Shown one piece after another: positions 1-8,011 of a DNA stretch of 48,626 nucleotides. The DNA lies in contig NVVD01000001.1 in NCBI GenBank assembly GCA_002402105.1, positions 1,809 through 50,434 of the forward strand. Reading direction: 5' to 3'. Within the stretch, counting starts at the first letter, position 1; the number at the start of each line of letters is the position of its first letter. A model generated the notes under the pieces. That model was not told the DNA's origin, did no database searches, and saw nothing but the letters and a program-made list of their open reading frames with translations. A program made the translations under genes and the position numbers. This DNA is from Candidatus Cloacimonadota bacterium (GTDB lineage: Bacteria; Muiribacteriota; UBA6191).

Positions 1-345
1 AAAAAATCTGTGAATATGCGGTTACTTTGGGTGGTTTTACGTAAATAATCATGTCCCGAGGAACCACCAGTACCAATTTTACTACCGAGCATCCGCTGTA
101 CCATCATCATATGTTTGTAGCGCCAAAGGGTAAGCATTTCATCCATTTCAGTTAAACAGGTAATAAATTGAAAAGGTAAATTTAACACCGGTTCTTCACG
201 ATACATACTAATAAATAATGCTGCTAATGTTGCGCGTTGCGATAAACGAAAACGCCCCTCACTACGCACTTTTTCAAATTTATCGGCATCTAATAAAGCC
301 TCAAAATTTTGTTTATCTTGTTTATACTGGTTATATAATTTCATT
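1..345 (-). other. kynA: Tryptophan 2,3-dioxygenase C-terminal segment (kynA-like) lacking its N-terminus
   Basis: This stretch encodes the haem-pocket and substrate-binding C-terminal part of tryptophan 2,3-dioxygenase, the first enzyme of the kynurenine route. Family motifs visible are RLSQRATLAALFI, the WRYKH helix carrying the haem-ligand histidine region, and the GTGGSSG loop that contacts the substrate. The N-terminal half with the usual FxxxHQxxE motif is absent; in its place lies an unrelated secreted protein in the same frame. The boundary is somewhere between about 300 and 360. The dioxygenase may continue to the left of the window. Confidence 0.8.
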
Positions 346-1076
346 TTAGTGAAAAGACTTAACCATCCTACTTGTTTATATCTAGCGTAAGATTGCTCCA
401 TTGTCATACGAGAGTTGTCAGAGTTTTGAATAACTTCTCTTTTTAGGTCTTCGTATGAACGTCTAGCAAGCATGATTGACTCATAATCTCTATTTTTACG
501 AATAACACCTTCTAGGATTCTTCTTGATACATCATAAGCTCCGTAAGCTCTTTCAATTTTAGCAAGACCTAAATAAGCACGATCAGATGCTATGCCTTCA
601 CCAAATGTTTCAGTGACAGAACTAAATATTTTTCTGGCATCAGATAAATTACCATCGACATATGCTTGTACTGCTTGATTTAGCATTTCATATGCTTGTG
701 GAGTTACTTTTGAATTTGCTATTCCGACTAAAGATTGAATGCTCAATGGGTTCGTGATACCAGGAGCATCAGATATTTTTGTCGGTTGATTTTGGTTTGA
801 ATTATAATCCATACCTAAATTGAATTGAGGATCAGCAAGTCTAGGATCTGGCATTTGTTGAAACTGTCCCTGTCCCATTATACTTTGATTTCCCATTGTA
901 GGCATTTGTCCCATCATACCTTGGTTTCCCATTGTAGGAGACTGTTGGAATGCTCTTTGTTGTTGCATCAAGATTTGTTGGTTTTGATTGTTTTGGGGAT
1001 ATTGTTCAGCATCAACATTATTTGTTAAGATAACACTCGATACTGCTAAAGATAATATTAAAGTATATTTTTTCAT
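1..1076 (-). CDS. Secreted protein of unknown function continuing in frame into tryptophan 2,3-dioxygenase (partial, possible chimera)
   Basis: From an ATG at 1076 the minus strand is open for 358 codons to the window edge. Residues 1-23 are a signal peptide (MKKYTLILSLAVSSVILTNN, then DAEQ). Residues 25-80 are rich in Gln and Met with repeated MGNQ/MGQMPTMG units. Residues about 110-235 form helices of TPR-like character (for example LGLAKIERAYGAYD), unknown family. After about residue 243 the sequence becomes the C-terminal half of tryptophan 2,3-dioxygenase (ALFISMYREEP, LTLWRYKHMMMVQRMLG, GTGGSSGHDYL). A secreted repeat protein fused to a cytoplasmic haem dioxygenase missing its N-terminal half makes little biological sense. 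The switch coincides with different codon use (CGC, CGT, ACC, GCC). The signal peptide part is convincing; the join is suspect. Confidence 0.75.
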   Translation of the reverse strand, partial: MKKYTLILSLAVSSVILTNNVDAEQYPQNNQNQQILMQQQRAFQQSPTMGNQGMMGQMPTMGNQSIMGQGQFQQMPDPRLADPQFNLGMDYNSNQNQPTKISDAPGITNPLSIQSLVGIANSKVTPQAYEMLNQAVQAYVDGNLSDARKIFSSVTETFGEGIASDRAYLGLAKIERAYGAYDVSRRILEGVIRKNRDYESIMLARRSYEDLKREVIQNSDNSRMTMEQSYARYKQVGWLSLFTKMKLYNQYKQDKQNFEALLDADKFEKVRSEGRFRLSQRATLAALFISMYREEPVLNLPFQFITCLTEMDEMLTLWRYKHMMMVQRMLGSKIGTGGSSGHDYLRKTTQSNRIFTDF

Positions 1077-1183
1077 TTTAGACTTCCTGATGGATAGTAA
1101 ATTACTAACTTGCTTTACTCTTTATTTAATAGATATAATACGACTGTTAAATAAAATAATAAATTCCTTACCAATATATACGC

Positions 1184-2176
1184 ATGAATAAGAAAAAAGT
1201 TTCAAAAAATATGGATGGTTTTGTCTTAGGAGACATAAAAATCTTTCCTCCTGTTTGCTCAGCACCGATGGCAGGTTATTCAAATCAAGCAACTAGAGTT
1301 TTATATTCTAAGTTTTCTTGTCCTTTAAATGTTACAGAAATGGTTTCAGCAAAGGCTTTGATTAAAAAAAATAAAAGAACTTGGGATTATATTTCAAAGT
1401 CAGAACAAGAGTCTTTGTTGTGGGTTCAACTTTTTGGAGGCGACCCTTTGGAGCTTCAAGAAGCAGTACAATTAGTTCAAAAAGAAATAAATATTTCTGC
1501 TATTGATTTAAATTTGGGATGTCCTGTAAAAAAAATATCTAAAAACTTGGCTGGGGCTCAATTAATGAAAAGCCCTGAGCAAGTGTATAAGATAATCGTT
1601 TCTATGACTGATGGTGCGAGTGTTCCTATTACTGTGAAAATGAGATCTGGTATTGATAATGAAAAAAATCAAGCACTTGAGATTGCTTTGGCATGCGAAG
1701 AAGCAGGAGCATCGCTAATCACTATTCATCCAAGATCAAAAGAGCAAAAATTTACGGGCTCTGCTAATTGGGAAATTATTAAACAACTAAAAGAGGTACT
1801 TACAATACCTTTAATTGGAAATGGCGATGTCTTTACTTTAAGAGATTATATCGAAATGGTAGAAAGTACATCTTGTGACGGGGTAATGATAGGTCGTGGA
1901 GCATTAGGAAACCCATGGATTTTTCAAGAGATATACAATTATCATATGAAATCTGTAAAGTTTGAAAAAAAAGCTTTTGCAAAAATTGCTTTAGAGTATT
2001 TTGAATTAGAGTTGAGATATTCAAAATATGTGAAAAATGAGTATTTAAGAGTGAGAAAATCAATTCATCATTATTTTAAAAATAGCAGTAATTATTTTGA
2101 AATAAAAGAAAACTTACAATCAGCCTCTTCAAATGATGAACTAATAAAAAAATTAAAAGGTTTTATTTTGGAGTAA
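1184..2176 (+). CDS. dusB: tRNA-dihydrouridine synthase, DusB-like
   Basis: FMN-dependent enzyme that reduces uridine to dihydrouridine in the tRNA D-arm. The TIM-barrel signature is complete: APMAGYSNQATR for FMN binding near residue 30, NLGCPVKK with the catalytic Cys near residue 111, VKMRSGID near 155, IHPRSKEQKF near 180, and GNGDV plus GVMIGRGALGNPW for phosphate binding near 220-245. Length (330 aa) is normal. The start is uncertain: ATG 1184 has no clear ribosome site, and ATG 1211 would give a start (MDGFVLGD) closer to the family norm. Its 3' end overlaps the convergent lipid kinase by 14 bp. A second Dus enzyme (DusA) lies at 20554-21546. Confidence 0.93.
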   Translation: MNKKKVSKNMDGFVLGDIKIFPPVCSAPMAGYSNQATRVLYSKFSCPLNVTEMVSAKALIKKNKRTWDYISKSEQESLLWVQLFGGDPLELQEAVQLVQKEINISAIDLNLGCPVKKISKNLAGAQLMKSPEQVYKIIVSMTDGASVPITVKMRSGIDNEKNQALEIALACEEAGASLITIHPRSKEQKFTGSANWEIIKQLKEVLTIPLIGNGDVFTLRDYIEMVESTSCDGVMIGRGALGNPWIFQEIYNYHMKSVKFEKKAFAKIALEYFELELRYSKYVKNEYLRVRKSIHHYFKNSSNYFEIKENLQSASSNDELIKKLKGFILE

Positions 2177-3053
2177 TTATATTAAGGGCTGAATGTACTC
2201 TAGTAATATCACAGGGGCTTTGTCCAATATAATCGCCATCAATTTGAATGTCTATATTTTGAGTGTGTATTTTTATATCATTTGTAGATAGTAATTTAAT
2301 ATTTTTCATTTTTTGATGTTTTTGAATACCTATTTTTAGTAATAAGTGTAATAAATCAAATTGAGAGTCGCTATTTAATGTACAAACCTGAAAGAGCTCT
2401 TGGGTTGGGGAAGCATCGGGGGTAACAACATATTTCCCTCCATAAAACCTTGAGTTAGAAACTATAGCTTGTTGAGAAAGGTATGTTTTTTCATTGATAT
2501 GTAAATCAAAACAAGTAGATTTTTTAGCAATAGAACGAAGAGTTTCTAAACCATAGGCTCCTTTTCCTAGAAACTTTTTTACATTTGTGTTGATGTTTTT
2601 GCAAATGTGAGCATCTGTACCAATTCCAGCCATCAATAAAAAATATCTAGATAATTTTTTATCTTGAGACATATATGAAATAGAACCAACATTAATAGTT
2701 TTTATATTTTCAGTAATTACTATCTCTATAGCATGAATTGGGTCGTTTGGAATATCTAATTCTAATGCTAAAACATTAGCTGTTCCAGAAGGAATAATAC
2801 CAAGAGGTATTTTTTGATGAATTAGGTTTTGTGCCACTTCATTGATAGTACCATCTCCTCCCATAGCAATAATAGCACGAGGCTTTTGTGGTAAAAGTTT
2901 ATTTACTATCTCTTGAGCATGATTGGCATATTCAGTAGGAAATAGTTTTAAATTTTTAGAGTGTAAATCCATATAATTTTGGATTTGATCTAAAGTTTTT
3001 TGATGAAATCTATGTGAAGTCGGGTTGTAGATAAGAGCAAAGGTATTTTGCAT
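2163..3053 (-). CDS. Diacylglycerol/sphingosine kinase family lipid kinase (YegS-like)
   Basis: ATP-dependent lipid kinase of the DAGK catalytic family, likely phosphorylating a membrane lipid at the cytoplasmic face. The start ALIYNPTSH (NP motif), AMGGDGTINEVAQ (the GGDGT nucleotide loop, near residue 64) and GIIPSGTANVLALEL (GT-N-FA-like motif) are the family hallmarks. Length of 296 aa fits. An AGAGAGA-type ribosome site lies about 8 nt before the ATG. It is divergent from the ABC ATPase gene. The true substrate cannot be read from the sequence. Confidence 0.9.
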   Translation of the reverse strand: MQNTFALIYNPTSHRFHQKTLDQIQNYMDLHSKNLKLFPTEYANHAQEIVNKLLPQKPRAIIAMGGDGTINEVAQNLIHQKIPLGIIPSGTANVLALELDIPNDPIHAIEIVITENIKTINVGSISYMSQDKKLSRYFLLMAGIGTDAHICKNINTNVKKFLGKGAYGLETLRSIAKKSTCFDLHINEKTYLSQQAIVSNSRFYGGKYVVTPDASPTQELFQVCTLNSDSQFDLLHLLLKIGIQKHQKMKNIKLLSTNDIKIHTQNIDIQIDGDYIGQSPCDITRVHSALNIITPK

Positions 3054-3168
3054 ATGAATGTCTCTCTAATTTGGTTCAATGAGTGATAATAAAGATATTA
3101 TACTAAAGTGAATTTTAATAAACAAACTAAGATGTTATAATATGTAATATAATTTTTGGAGTTGTCAT

Positions 3169-4371
3169 TTGTTTTTTGTAAAAAATTTAAAAATATCCTA
3201 TCAATCTGAAAAATCAGCGGGTACTTTATTCTCACAAGCAGACCTATTACAAACTGAGTCAAAGTTCAACTTGGATGAATTAACTTTTGAGATAAAATCA
3301 GGTCAAGGTTTTGGGATTGTCGGAGTGAATGGTTCAGGAAAAAGTTCTATTCTAAAAGCGATTGCTGGTTTAATTCCTTCAAAATGTGATGAAATGATTT
3401 TACCAAAAAAAGTAATTACTGCTCTTGATTTAAATTTATTTTTTCATCCAGATTTTTCAGGTATGGATAATTTGTTTACTATGAATGCAGTATATGCAAA
3501 ATCTGATGATGAGTTAAAAGAATCCATTGATGAAATAATTGAATTTTCGGGTTTAGGAGAGTTTATTCATCGACCTGTTAGAGAATACTCAACTGGTATG
3601 AAAATGCGTCTTGGTATTGCGTATATTTTATACCAAGATTTTGATTTACTTTTAATAGATGAGGTTTTAGCTGTTGGTGACTTATCATTTCAAAGACGGT
3701 GTTTGTCTTTTTTGAAAACTAAAATTGAAAATGGTGCTTCTGTTTTGATTTGTTCACACAATTTAGAAGAAATAGCTCAATTATGCACAGAGACAATATT
3801 ACTTGATAAGGGCAAAACAATTTTTCAAGGTAAAACAGAAGAAGTTGTTGAATACTATTTAAAAGAATGTGAAAAAAGAGGGCAATATATCTCAGCATTT
3901 GAAATTGGTAGAATCCGACCTATGTGGGAAGGAAAAGAGCAACTAAATATTAAAAATATTCGTGTGTTAGATAGAAATAAAGAAGAAGTAGAGCATATTT
4001 GTGTAGGAGACTCAATTCATTTAGAGATAAATTTAAATGTAGCTTTTGGTGTGGTTAGAAATCCTTTAATTAGGGTACTGATTCATCGAAATGATGGTTT
4101 ACTTGTTTTTGGTGTTAATAACTATCGTTTAAATCAACATTTTGATATTTGTGAGGGAGATGCTAGTTTTAGCTTTAATTTAGAGCATTTAAACTTACAA
4201 GCATCTTTGTACTATATTTCTATATCTGTTTGGCCTGATGAATATTGCTCAATGGTAACAGAAGAAGCTTTTGATGAGCATTATATGAAATATAAACTTT
4301 ATGTAAATACAAAGAGAAAAGATGGTACAGGTATAGCTTATATTCCTTGCACTTTTAATGTAGTAAAATAG
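3169..4371 (+). CDS. wzt: ABC transporter ATP-binding protein, Wzt/TagH-like polysaccharide exporter ATPase
   Basis: Nucleotide-binding subunit of a polysaccharide ABC exporter. Walker A is GVNGSGKSS (near residue 53), the signature is YSTGMKMRLG (near 140) and Walker B is LLLIDEVLAVGD (near 160). A C-terminal extension of about 150 residues after 250 resembles the Wzt carbohydrate-binding domain that recognises capped glycan. The start is TTG 3169: GGAG at 3158-3161 is well placed, and the residues right after it are the usual family N-terminus. A TATAAT element at 3136-3141 could be its -10. No Wzm-type permease is adjacent, which is unusual for this family. Confidence 0.88.
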   Translation: MFFVKNLKISYQSEKSAGTLFSQADLLQTESKFNLDELTFEIKSGQGFGIVGVNGSGKSSILKAIAGLIPSKCDEMILPKKVITALDLNLFFHPDFSGMDNLFTMNAVYAKSDDELKESIDEIIEFSGLGEFIHRPVREYSTGMKMRLGIAYILYQDFDLLLIDEVLAVGDLSFQRRCLSFLKTKIENGASVLICSHNLEEIAQLCTETILLDKGKTIFQGKTEEVVEYYLKECEKRGQYISAFEIGRIRPMWEGKEQLNIKNIRVLDRNKEEVEHICVGDSIHLEINLNVAFGVVRNPLIRVLIHRNDGLLVFGVNNYRLNQHFDICEGDASFSFNLEHLNLQASLYYISISVWPDEYCSMVTEEAFDEHYMKYKLYVNTKRKDGTGIAYIPCTFNVVK

Positions 4372-4420
4372 TAAGAGTTATAAATGAGAAGTTTAAAACG
4401 TCATGAATAGTTAAACTAAT

Positions 4421-4489
4421 TCAATTTGAGGTGGCGCCACATCCGATGATTAATAAACAAGATATTAAAACGATAATTTTAAAGAACAT
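4421..4489 (-). CDS. Very small lipoprotein (22 aa precursor)
   Basis: A minus-strand ORF (ATG at 4489, TGA at 4421-4423) encodes 22 residues that form almost only a lipoprotein signal peptide: MFFKIIVLISCLLIIGCGAT, then SN. The basic start, hydrophobic core and lipobox LIIGC are all correct, and a GGAG ribosome site sits about 8-9 nt upstream. The mature lipopeptide would be only six residues (CGATSN). Its size class resembles entericidins and bacteriocin-release lipoproteins, though it is shorter. It could also be the surviving start of a decayed lipoprotein gene; nothing recognisable follows the stop. The GC-rich palindrome GTGGCGCCAC at 4431-4440 lies within its codons. Confidence 0.5.
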   Translation of the reverse strand: MFFKIIVLISCLLIIGCGATSN

Positions 4490-4511
4490 AATTGTTGCTC
4501 TCCATTTTTAA

Positions 4512-4593
4512 AAAGCTTTAATAAATAAGACTTAAGCCATTTTTAGTTCAGGTTACATGAAAAACGATTAAATGGACAATATATTAAAGCTTT
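4512..4593. repeat. 12-bp inverted repeat flanking a promoter-like AT-rich spacer
   Basis: AAAGCTTTAATA at 4512-4523 and its exact complement TATTAAAGCTTT at 4582-4593 are separated by 58 nt. The right arm is part of a perfect 12-bp palindrome TTAAAGCTTTAA (4584-4595). It lies upstream of the small lipoprotein and upstream of the GST gene. The rest of 4490-4776 is very AT-rich and shows no other gene. It could be a regulator site or chance in AT-rich sequence. Confidence 0.35.
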
Positions 4594-4776
4594 AAAAGAC
4601 TACTTTTAAAATTGAGTTTTTCTTACTGTATTTAAACTGACTTATTTTTAAAAATAATTTATTGTTCCATTGATATCAGACATATTTTTATATATTATCG
4701 GAATAAAAAATAACTTGTTAGTTATTCATAATATTAAAGTAAAATATGATTGATTGAAAAAGTGATAGGAAAATAT

Positions 4777-5475
4777 ATGATTAAATTATTTGGTTTTGGT
4801 AAGGCTTTTGGTGTTATGGATGCAAGCCCATTTGTACTGAAATTACATACTTATTTTAGAATGATTGGCGTAGACTATGAAGATTCAAATGATTCTTCTA
4901 ACTTACAATCTGCTCCAAAAGGTAAATTACCTTTTATTGATGATAATGGTAAAAAAATAGCTGATAGTTCATTTATTATTGATTATATAAATAATAAATA
5001 TAAACCTACAATAGATGATTTTTTAACAGATCAAGAAAAAGCAATAGCATATTTAATCGGAAAATCTTTAGATGAAAATTTATATTGGTGTTTAGTTTAT
5101 GCTAGGTGGGTTAGAGAAGATACTTGGCAAATTATTAAGAAAAACTTTTTTGATAAAATGCCTTTTCCATTGCGTCATATTGTACCAATTATAGCTAGAA
5201 GGGATATTAAAAATAAAATAAAAAAACACGGAATTGGTTTACATAGTGATCAAGAAATTTTAGATATCGCAGATAAATCTTTTAAAGCTCTTTCTGATTT
5301 TTTAGGAAATAAAAAATATTTTATGGGAGATAAAATTTGTAGCTTAGATGCTAATGCTTTTGGTATATTAGCAGAGTTTATTTTGGTTAGTTTAGATGAT
5401 GATTTTAATACTATGGCTAAAAAGTATAAAAATCTAGTTGACTATTGTAATCGTATAAATAAAGAATTTTATTAA
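4777..5475 (+). CDS. Glutathione S-transferase-fold protein (metaxin/FAXC-like)
   Basis: Two-domain GST-like protein. Residues 1-75 form a thioredoxin-fold domain (IKLFGFG, ASPFVLKLHTYFRMIGVDYE, then GKLPFIDDNGKKIADSS, the cis-Pro and DSS region). The helical domain follows and ends with KKYFMGDKICSLDANAFG, typical of the C-terminal half. The pattern is closest to the metaxin/failed-axon-connection branch. Start chosen at ATG 4777: AGGA lies about 7 nt upstream and the protein then starts directly with the first strand, while an in-frame TTG at 4750 adds nine non-conserved residues. The GNAT gene follows after 2 nt, so they are probably co-transcribed. Substrate unknown. Confidence 0.8.
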   Translation: MIKLFGFGKAFGVMDASPFVLKLHTYFRMIGVDYEDSNDSSNLQSAPKGKLPFIDDNGKKIADSSFIIDYINNKYKPTIDDFLTDQEKAIAYLIGKSLDENLYWCLVYARWVREDTWQIIKKNFFDKMPFPLRHIVPIIARRDIKNKIKKHGIGLHSDQEILDIADKSFKALSDFLGNKKYFMGDKICSLDANAFGILAEFILVSLDDDFNTMAKKYKNLVDYCNRINKEFY

Positions 5476-5477
5476 AA

Positions 5478-6065
5478 GTGAAAAGTATATTAAATTATCA
5501 TAGTAAAATTTTAAATAAAAACTCATGGAAAGAATTTGAAGCTTACTTTGAGTTTGGTGGAAAATGTAGTGGCTGTTGGTGCATGAATCATAGATTACCA
5601 ATAGGCTTAGATTTTAAGGGTGAAGCTGCAAAACTAGCCATGAAACAGCTTGTTTTAAGTAACAGAGTTTTTGGTATTTTAGCTTTTGTTGAAAATGATA
5701 GGGTACCTGTAGGCTTTTGTGCATTAGACAGAAAAAATACTCTACCAGGTCATGATTGTATAGCTAATAAAATCACTTCTCCTAATAGTACTTGGTCTAT
5801 TCATTGTACAACTTCTCGACAAGATTATAAAAGTAAAGGTGTTGAGAGTTATTTACTTGATGAAGTGACCAAACTTTGTAAATCAATGTCAGGATCTAAT
5901 TTAGAGGTTTACCCTGAGCCTAAGAGTATTGAAGGAGAAGAGTTTAAGACTTGGAATACTTTTAATGGATATGAATCATACTTTCTTCAGAATAATTTTA
6001 AGAAACCTCAAGAAACTCCCCCTGAACTAAGCAATTTTTTTTCAATTTTAAATAAAAAACTATAG
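5478..6065 (+). CDS. GNAT family N-acetyltransferase
   Basis: 195-residue protein resembling GNAT acetyltransferases that carry an N-terminal GCWCM motif (here CSGCWCMNHR near residue 33). The acetyl-CoA binding region is read around VPVGFCALD (strand 4) and SRQDYKSKGVESYLLDEV (strand 4 to helix 3, in place of the usual Q/RxxGxG/A). The initiation codon appears to be GTG 5478, two bases after the GST stop; no alternative ATG exists nearby. Acceptor substrate unknown. Placement right behind the GST-like gene suggests a two-gene transcription unit. Confidence 0.72.
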   Translation: MKSILNYHSKILNKNSWKEFEAYFEFGGKCSGCWCMNHRLPIGLDFKGEAAKLAMKQLVLSNRVFGILAFVENDRVPVGFCALDRKNTLPGHDCIANKITSPNSTWSIHCTTSRQDYKSKGVESYLLDEVTKLCKSMSGSNLEVYPEPKSIEGEEFKTWNTFNGYESYFLQNNFKKPQETPPELSNFFSILNKKL

Positions 6066-6131
6066 GACTAAATTATTATTTTTACTTGGATGTAAATTCT
6101 CTTTATTTTTGCTTTATATTTTTATTTTGTA

Positions 6132-6161
6132 TTGACATTTGCTATAGTTTCGCTTTATTAT
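6132..6161 (+). promoter_or_regulatory. Sigma-70-type promoter of lexA
   Basis: A perfect -35 TTGACA at 6132-6137 is followed after 18 nt by TATTAT at 6156-6161 (5 of 6 to consensus), 36 nt before the lexA ATG. Just downstream, 6163-6172 reads GTAAAAATAC (GTA-N4-TAC), a short dyad placed where an autoregulatory LexA operator could sit. That operator role is a guess. Confidence 0.6.
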
Positions 6162-6197
6162 TGTAAAAATACGATTAAATAAATAAAAGGGTGTTAT

Positions 6198-6824
6198 ATG
6201 GCATTGACTAAAAAACAGCGTGAAATTTTTGATTTTTTGAAGATTTTCATTGAAAGTAAAGGGTATTCACCTAGTATAAGAGAAATTCAAGATGAATTTG
6301 GTTTGAGTTCTCCTGCTACTGTTCATAAACATTTATCTTTATTAGAGCAAAAATCATATATCAGAAAAGATGCAAATAAAAATAGATCAATAGATATTGT
6401 AGATGCTTCAGAAGTAAGGCAAGTTCAAAATATTTTTGCCCTTGAAACCTCTATTCAAATACCCCTACGTGGAATGATACAAGCTGGTTCACCCATTGAA
6501 GTTTTTGAGGATAACGAGCAAGTAGATGTACCACAATACATGGTTAAAAAGCCTTCAAAAACTTATGCTCTTAAAGTTAGGGGTGACTCTATGGTTGATG
6601 CTTGTATATCAAGTGGTGATACAATTTTAATTGAAGAGCGTTCTTGGGCTAATAATGGTGAAATAGTTGTAGCTAGCGTTGAGGGCGAGTTAACTTTAAA
6701 AAGTTACTTCAAAGAAAAAGATCATATTCGATTACAACCTGAAAATACAACTATGGAAGCTATTTTAGTTTATGGAGAGGTTTCAATTTTAGGTGTTTTA
6801 ACAGGTTTGTTAAGAAGCTATTAA
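6198..6824 (+). CDS. lexA: LexA SOS repressor
   Basis: Repressor and self-cleaving S24 protease controlling the DNA-damage response. The N-terminal winged helix (residues 1-65) includes the recognition segment GYSPSIREIQDEFGLSSPATV. The protease domain has the scissile Ala96-Gly97 bond (IQAGSPIEV), catalytic Ser131 (VRGDSMVDA) and Lys168 (ELTLKSYF). Length of 208 aa is standard. AAAGGG-type ribosome site (AAAAGGGTG) upstream. The alkC gene starts 5 nt after the stop, so LexA and a DNA glycosylase probably share one transcript under the promoter at 6132-6161. Confidence 0.96.
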   Translation: MALTKKQREIFDFLKIFIESKGYSPSIREIQDEFGLSSPATVHKHLSLLEQKSYIRKDANKNRSIDIVDASEVRQVQNIFALETSIQIPLRGMIQAGSPIEVFEDNEQVDVPQYMVKKPSKTYALKVRGDSMVDACISSGDTILIEERSWANNGEIVVASVEGELTLKSYFKEKDHIRLQPENTTMEAILVYGEVSILGVLTGLLRSY

Positions 6825-6829
6825 TTTTA

Positions 6830-7930
6830 ATGGAACCTTTTAAAAATGTATTTAGTCTTGAATTTGTAAACTCACTAGCTTTAGAAATATCAAAAGTAGA
6901 TAAAAATTTTGAAGTAAAAAACTTTACTTCTTATACATTAGATGAAGACTTTGATAATAAAGAACTTAAAGAAAGAATGAGACATATATCTCAGAGTTTA
7001 AAAAATTTTTTGCCAAATTCTTATAAAAAGTCTATTGAAATTTTAATGAAAATAACTCCAAGCTTTAATGGTCTTGCAACCATGGTTTTACCAGACTATG
7101 TAGAGGTATATGGTTTAAATGACTTAAGACTATCTATCAAAGCATTAGAAACTTTTACTAAATATGGCAGTTCAGAGTTTGGAGTTAGACCTTTTTTGAT
7201 AAAATATCCAGATGAAATGATTGAGCAAATGTGTCTTTGGTCAAAGTCAAATAATGTTGATGTTAGACGTTTGGCCAGTGAAGGAATCCGTCCAAGATTA
7301 CCATGGGCAATGTCTTTACCTTTTTTAAAAAAAGACCCTACAAAAATAATTCCGATTTTAGAAAACTTAAAAGATGATGAAAGTGAATATGTCAGAAAAA
7401 GTGTGGCTAATAATATTAATGATATATCTAAAGATCATCCCAATCTTGTTTTATGCTTAATGGAGTCTTGGATAGGGGCAAATAAAAATAGAGACTGGAT
7501 TGTTAAACACGCTTGTCGTACTTTATTAAAAATGGGTAATAGTAGGGCTTTATTTATGTTTGGTTATACTAAACCAAACCATATTCAAGTATCTAAATTT
7601 GAAGTAGATGAAAAAGTGATTTTAGGACAGATTTTATCTTTTTCTTGTGAGTTAAGATCTAGTTCTAATTTGGGTAAACTTAGAGTAGAGTTTGCCATTT
7701 ATTTCATGAAAAAAAATAATAAATTAAGCAAAAAGGTGTTTAAAATATCAGAGTCTACTTGTAATAAGTCATCAAAAATAATTCATAAATCTTTCTCTTT
7801 TAAAAAAATAACTACAAGAGTTTATTATGCTGGTATTCACGAGATGGCTATTATAGTAAATGGCCAAGAGTATCAAAAAATGGCTTTTTTGGTGGAGCAA
7901 GATGATTTAAATATCATACTTAACTTGTAA
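6830..7930 (+). CDS. alkC: DNA alkylation repair protein, AlkC-type DNA glycosylase with C-terminal Ig-like domain
   Basis: HEAT-like-repeat DNA glycosylase that removes alkylated bases (3-methyladenine/3-methylcytosine in studied AlkC) without base flipping. The AlkC/AlkD superfamily core covers residues about 1-250, with the family motif RRLASEGIRPRLPWA near residue 147 and a repeat ending YVRKSVANNINDISKDHPN near 190. Residues 255-366 look like the all-beta Ig-like domain known from longer AlkC proteins. The start ATG lies 5 nt after the lexA stop. The placement implies SOS-linked expression, which is an inference. Confidence 0.85.
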   Translation: MEPFKNVFSLEFVNSLALEISKVDKNFEVKNFTSYTLDEDFDNKELKERMRHISQSLKNFLPNSYKKSIEILMKITPSFNGLATMVLPDYVEVYGLNDLRLSIKALETFTKYGSSEFGVRPFLIKYPDEMIEQMCLWSKSNNVDVRRLASEGIRPRLPWAMSLPFLKKDPTKIIPILENLKDDESEYVRKSVANNINDISKDHPNLVLCLMESWIGANKNRDWIVKHACRTLLKMGNSRALFMFGYTKPNHIQVSKFEVDEKVILGQILSFSCELRSSSNLGKLRVEFAIYFMKKNNKLSKKVFKISESTCNKSSKIIHKSFSFKKITTRVYYAGIHEMAIIVNGQEYQKMAFLVEQDDLNIILNL

Positions 7931-8011
7931 AACTCAGAGTATTTAGATTTTAGAGTTGTCGTAACTATATGGGTAAACTTTATCTCATTAAAAAATTACT
8001 AAAGAAAAAAT

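Noticed and set aside
825..1191. Two plus-strand 67-codon frames opposite the secreted protein
   Set aside because: They lie antisense to a clear signal-peptide gene and have no conserved features.
4431..4440. GC-rich palindrome GTGGCGCCAC in AT-rich sequence
   Set aside because: Explained by the Cys-Gly-Ala-Thr codons of the small lipoprotein; no second copy seen in the window.
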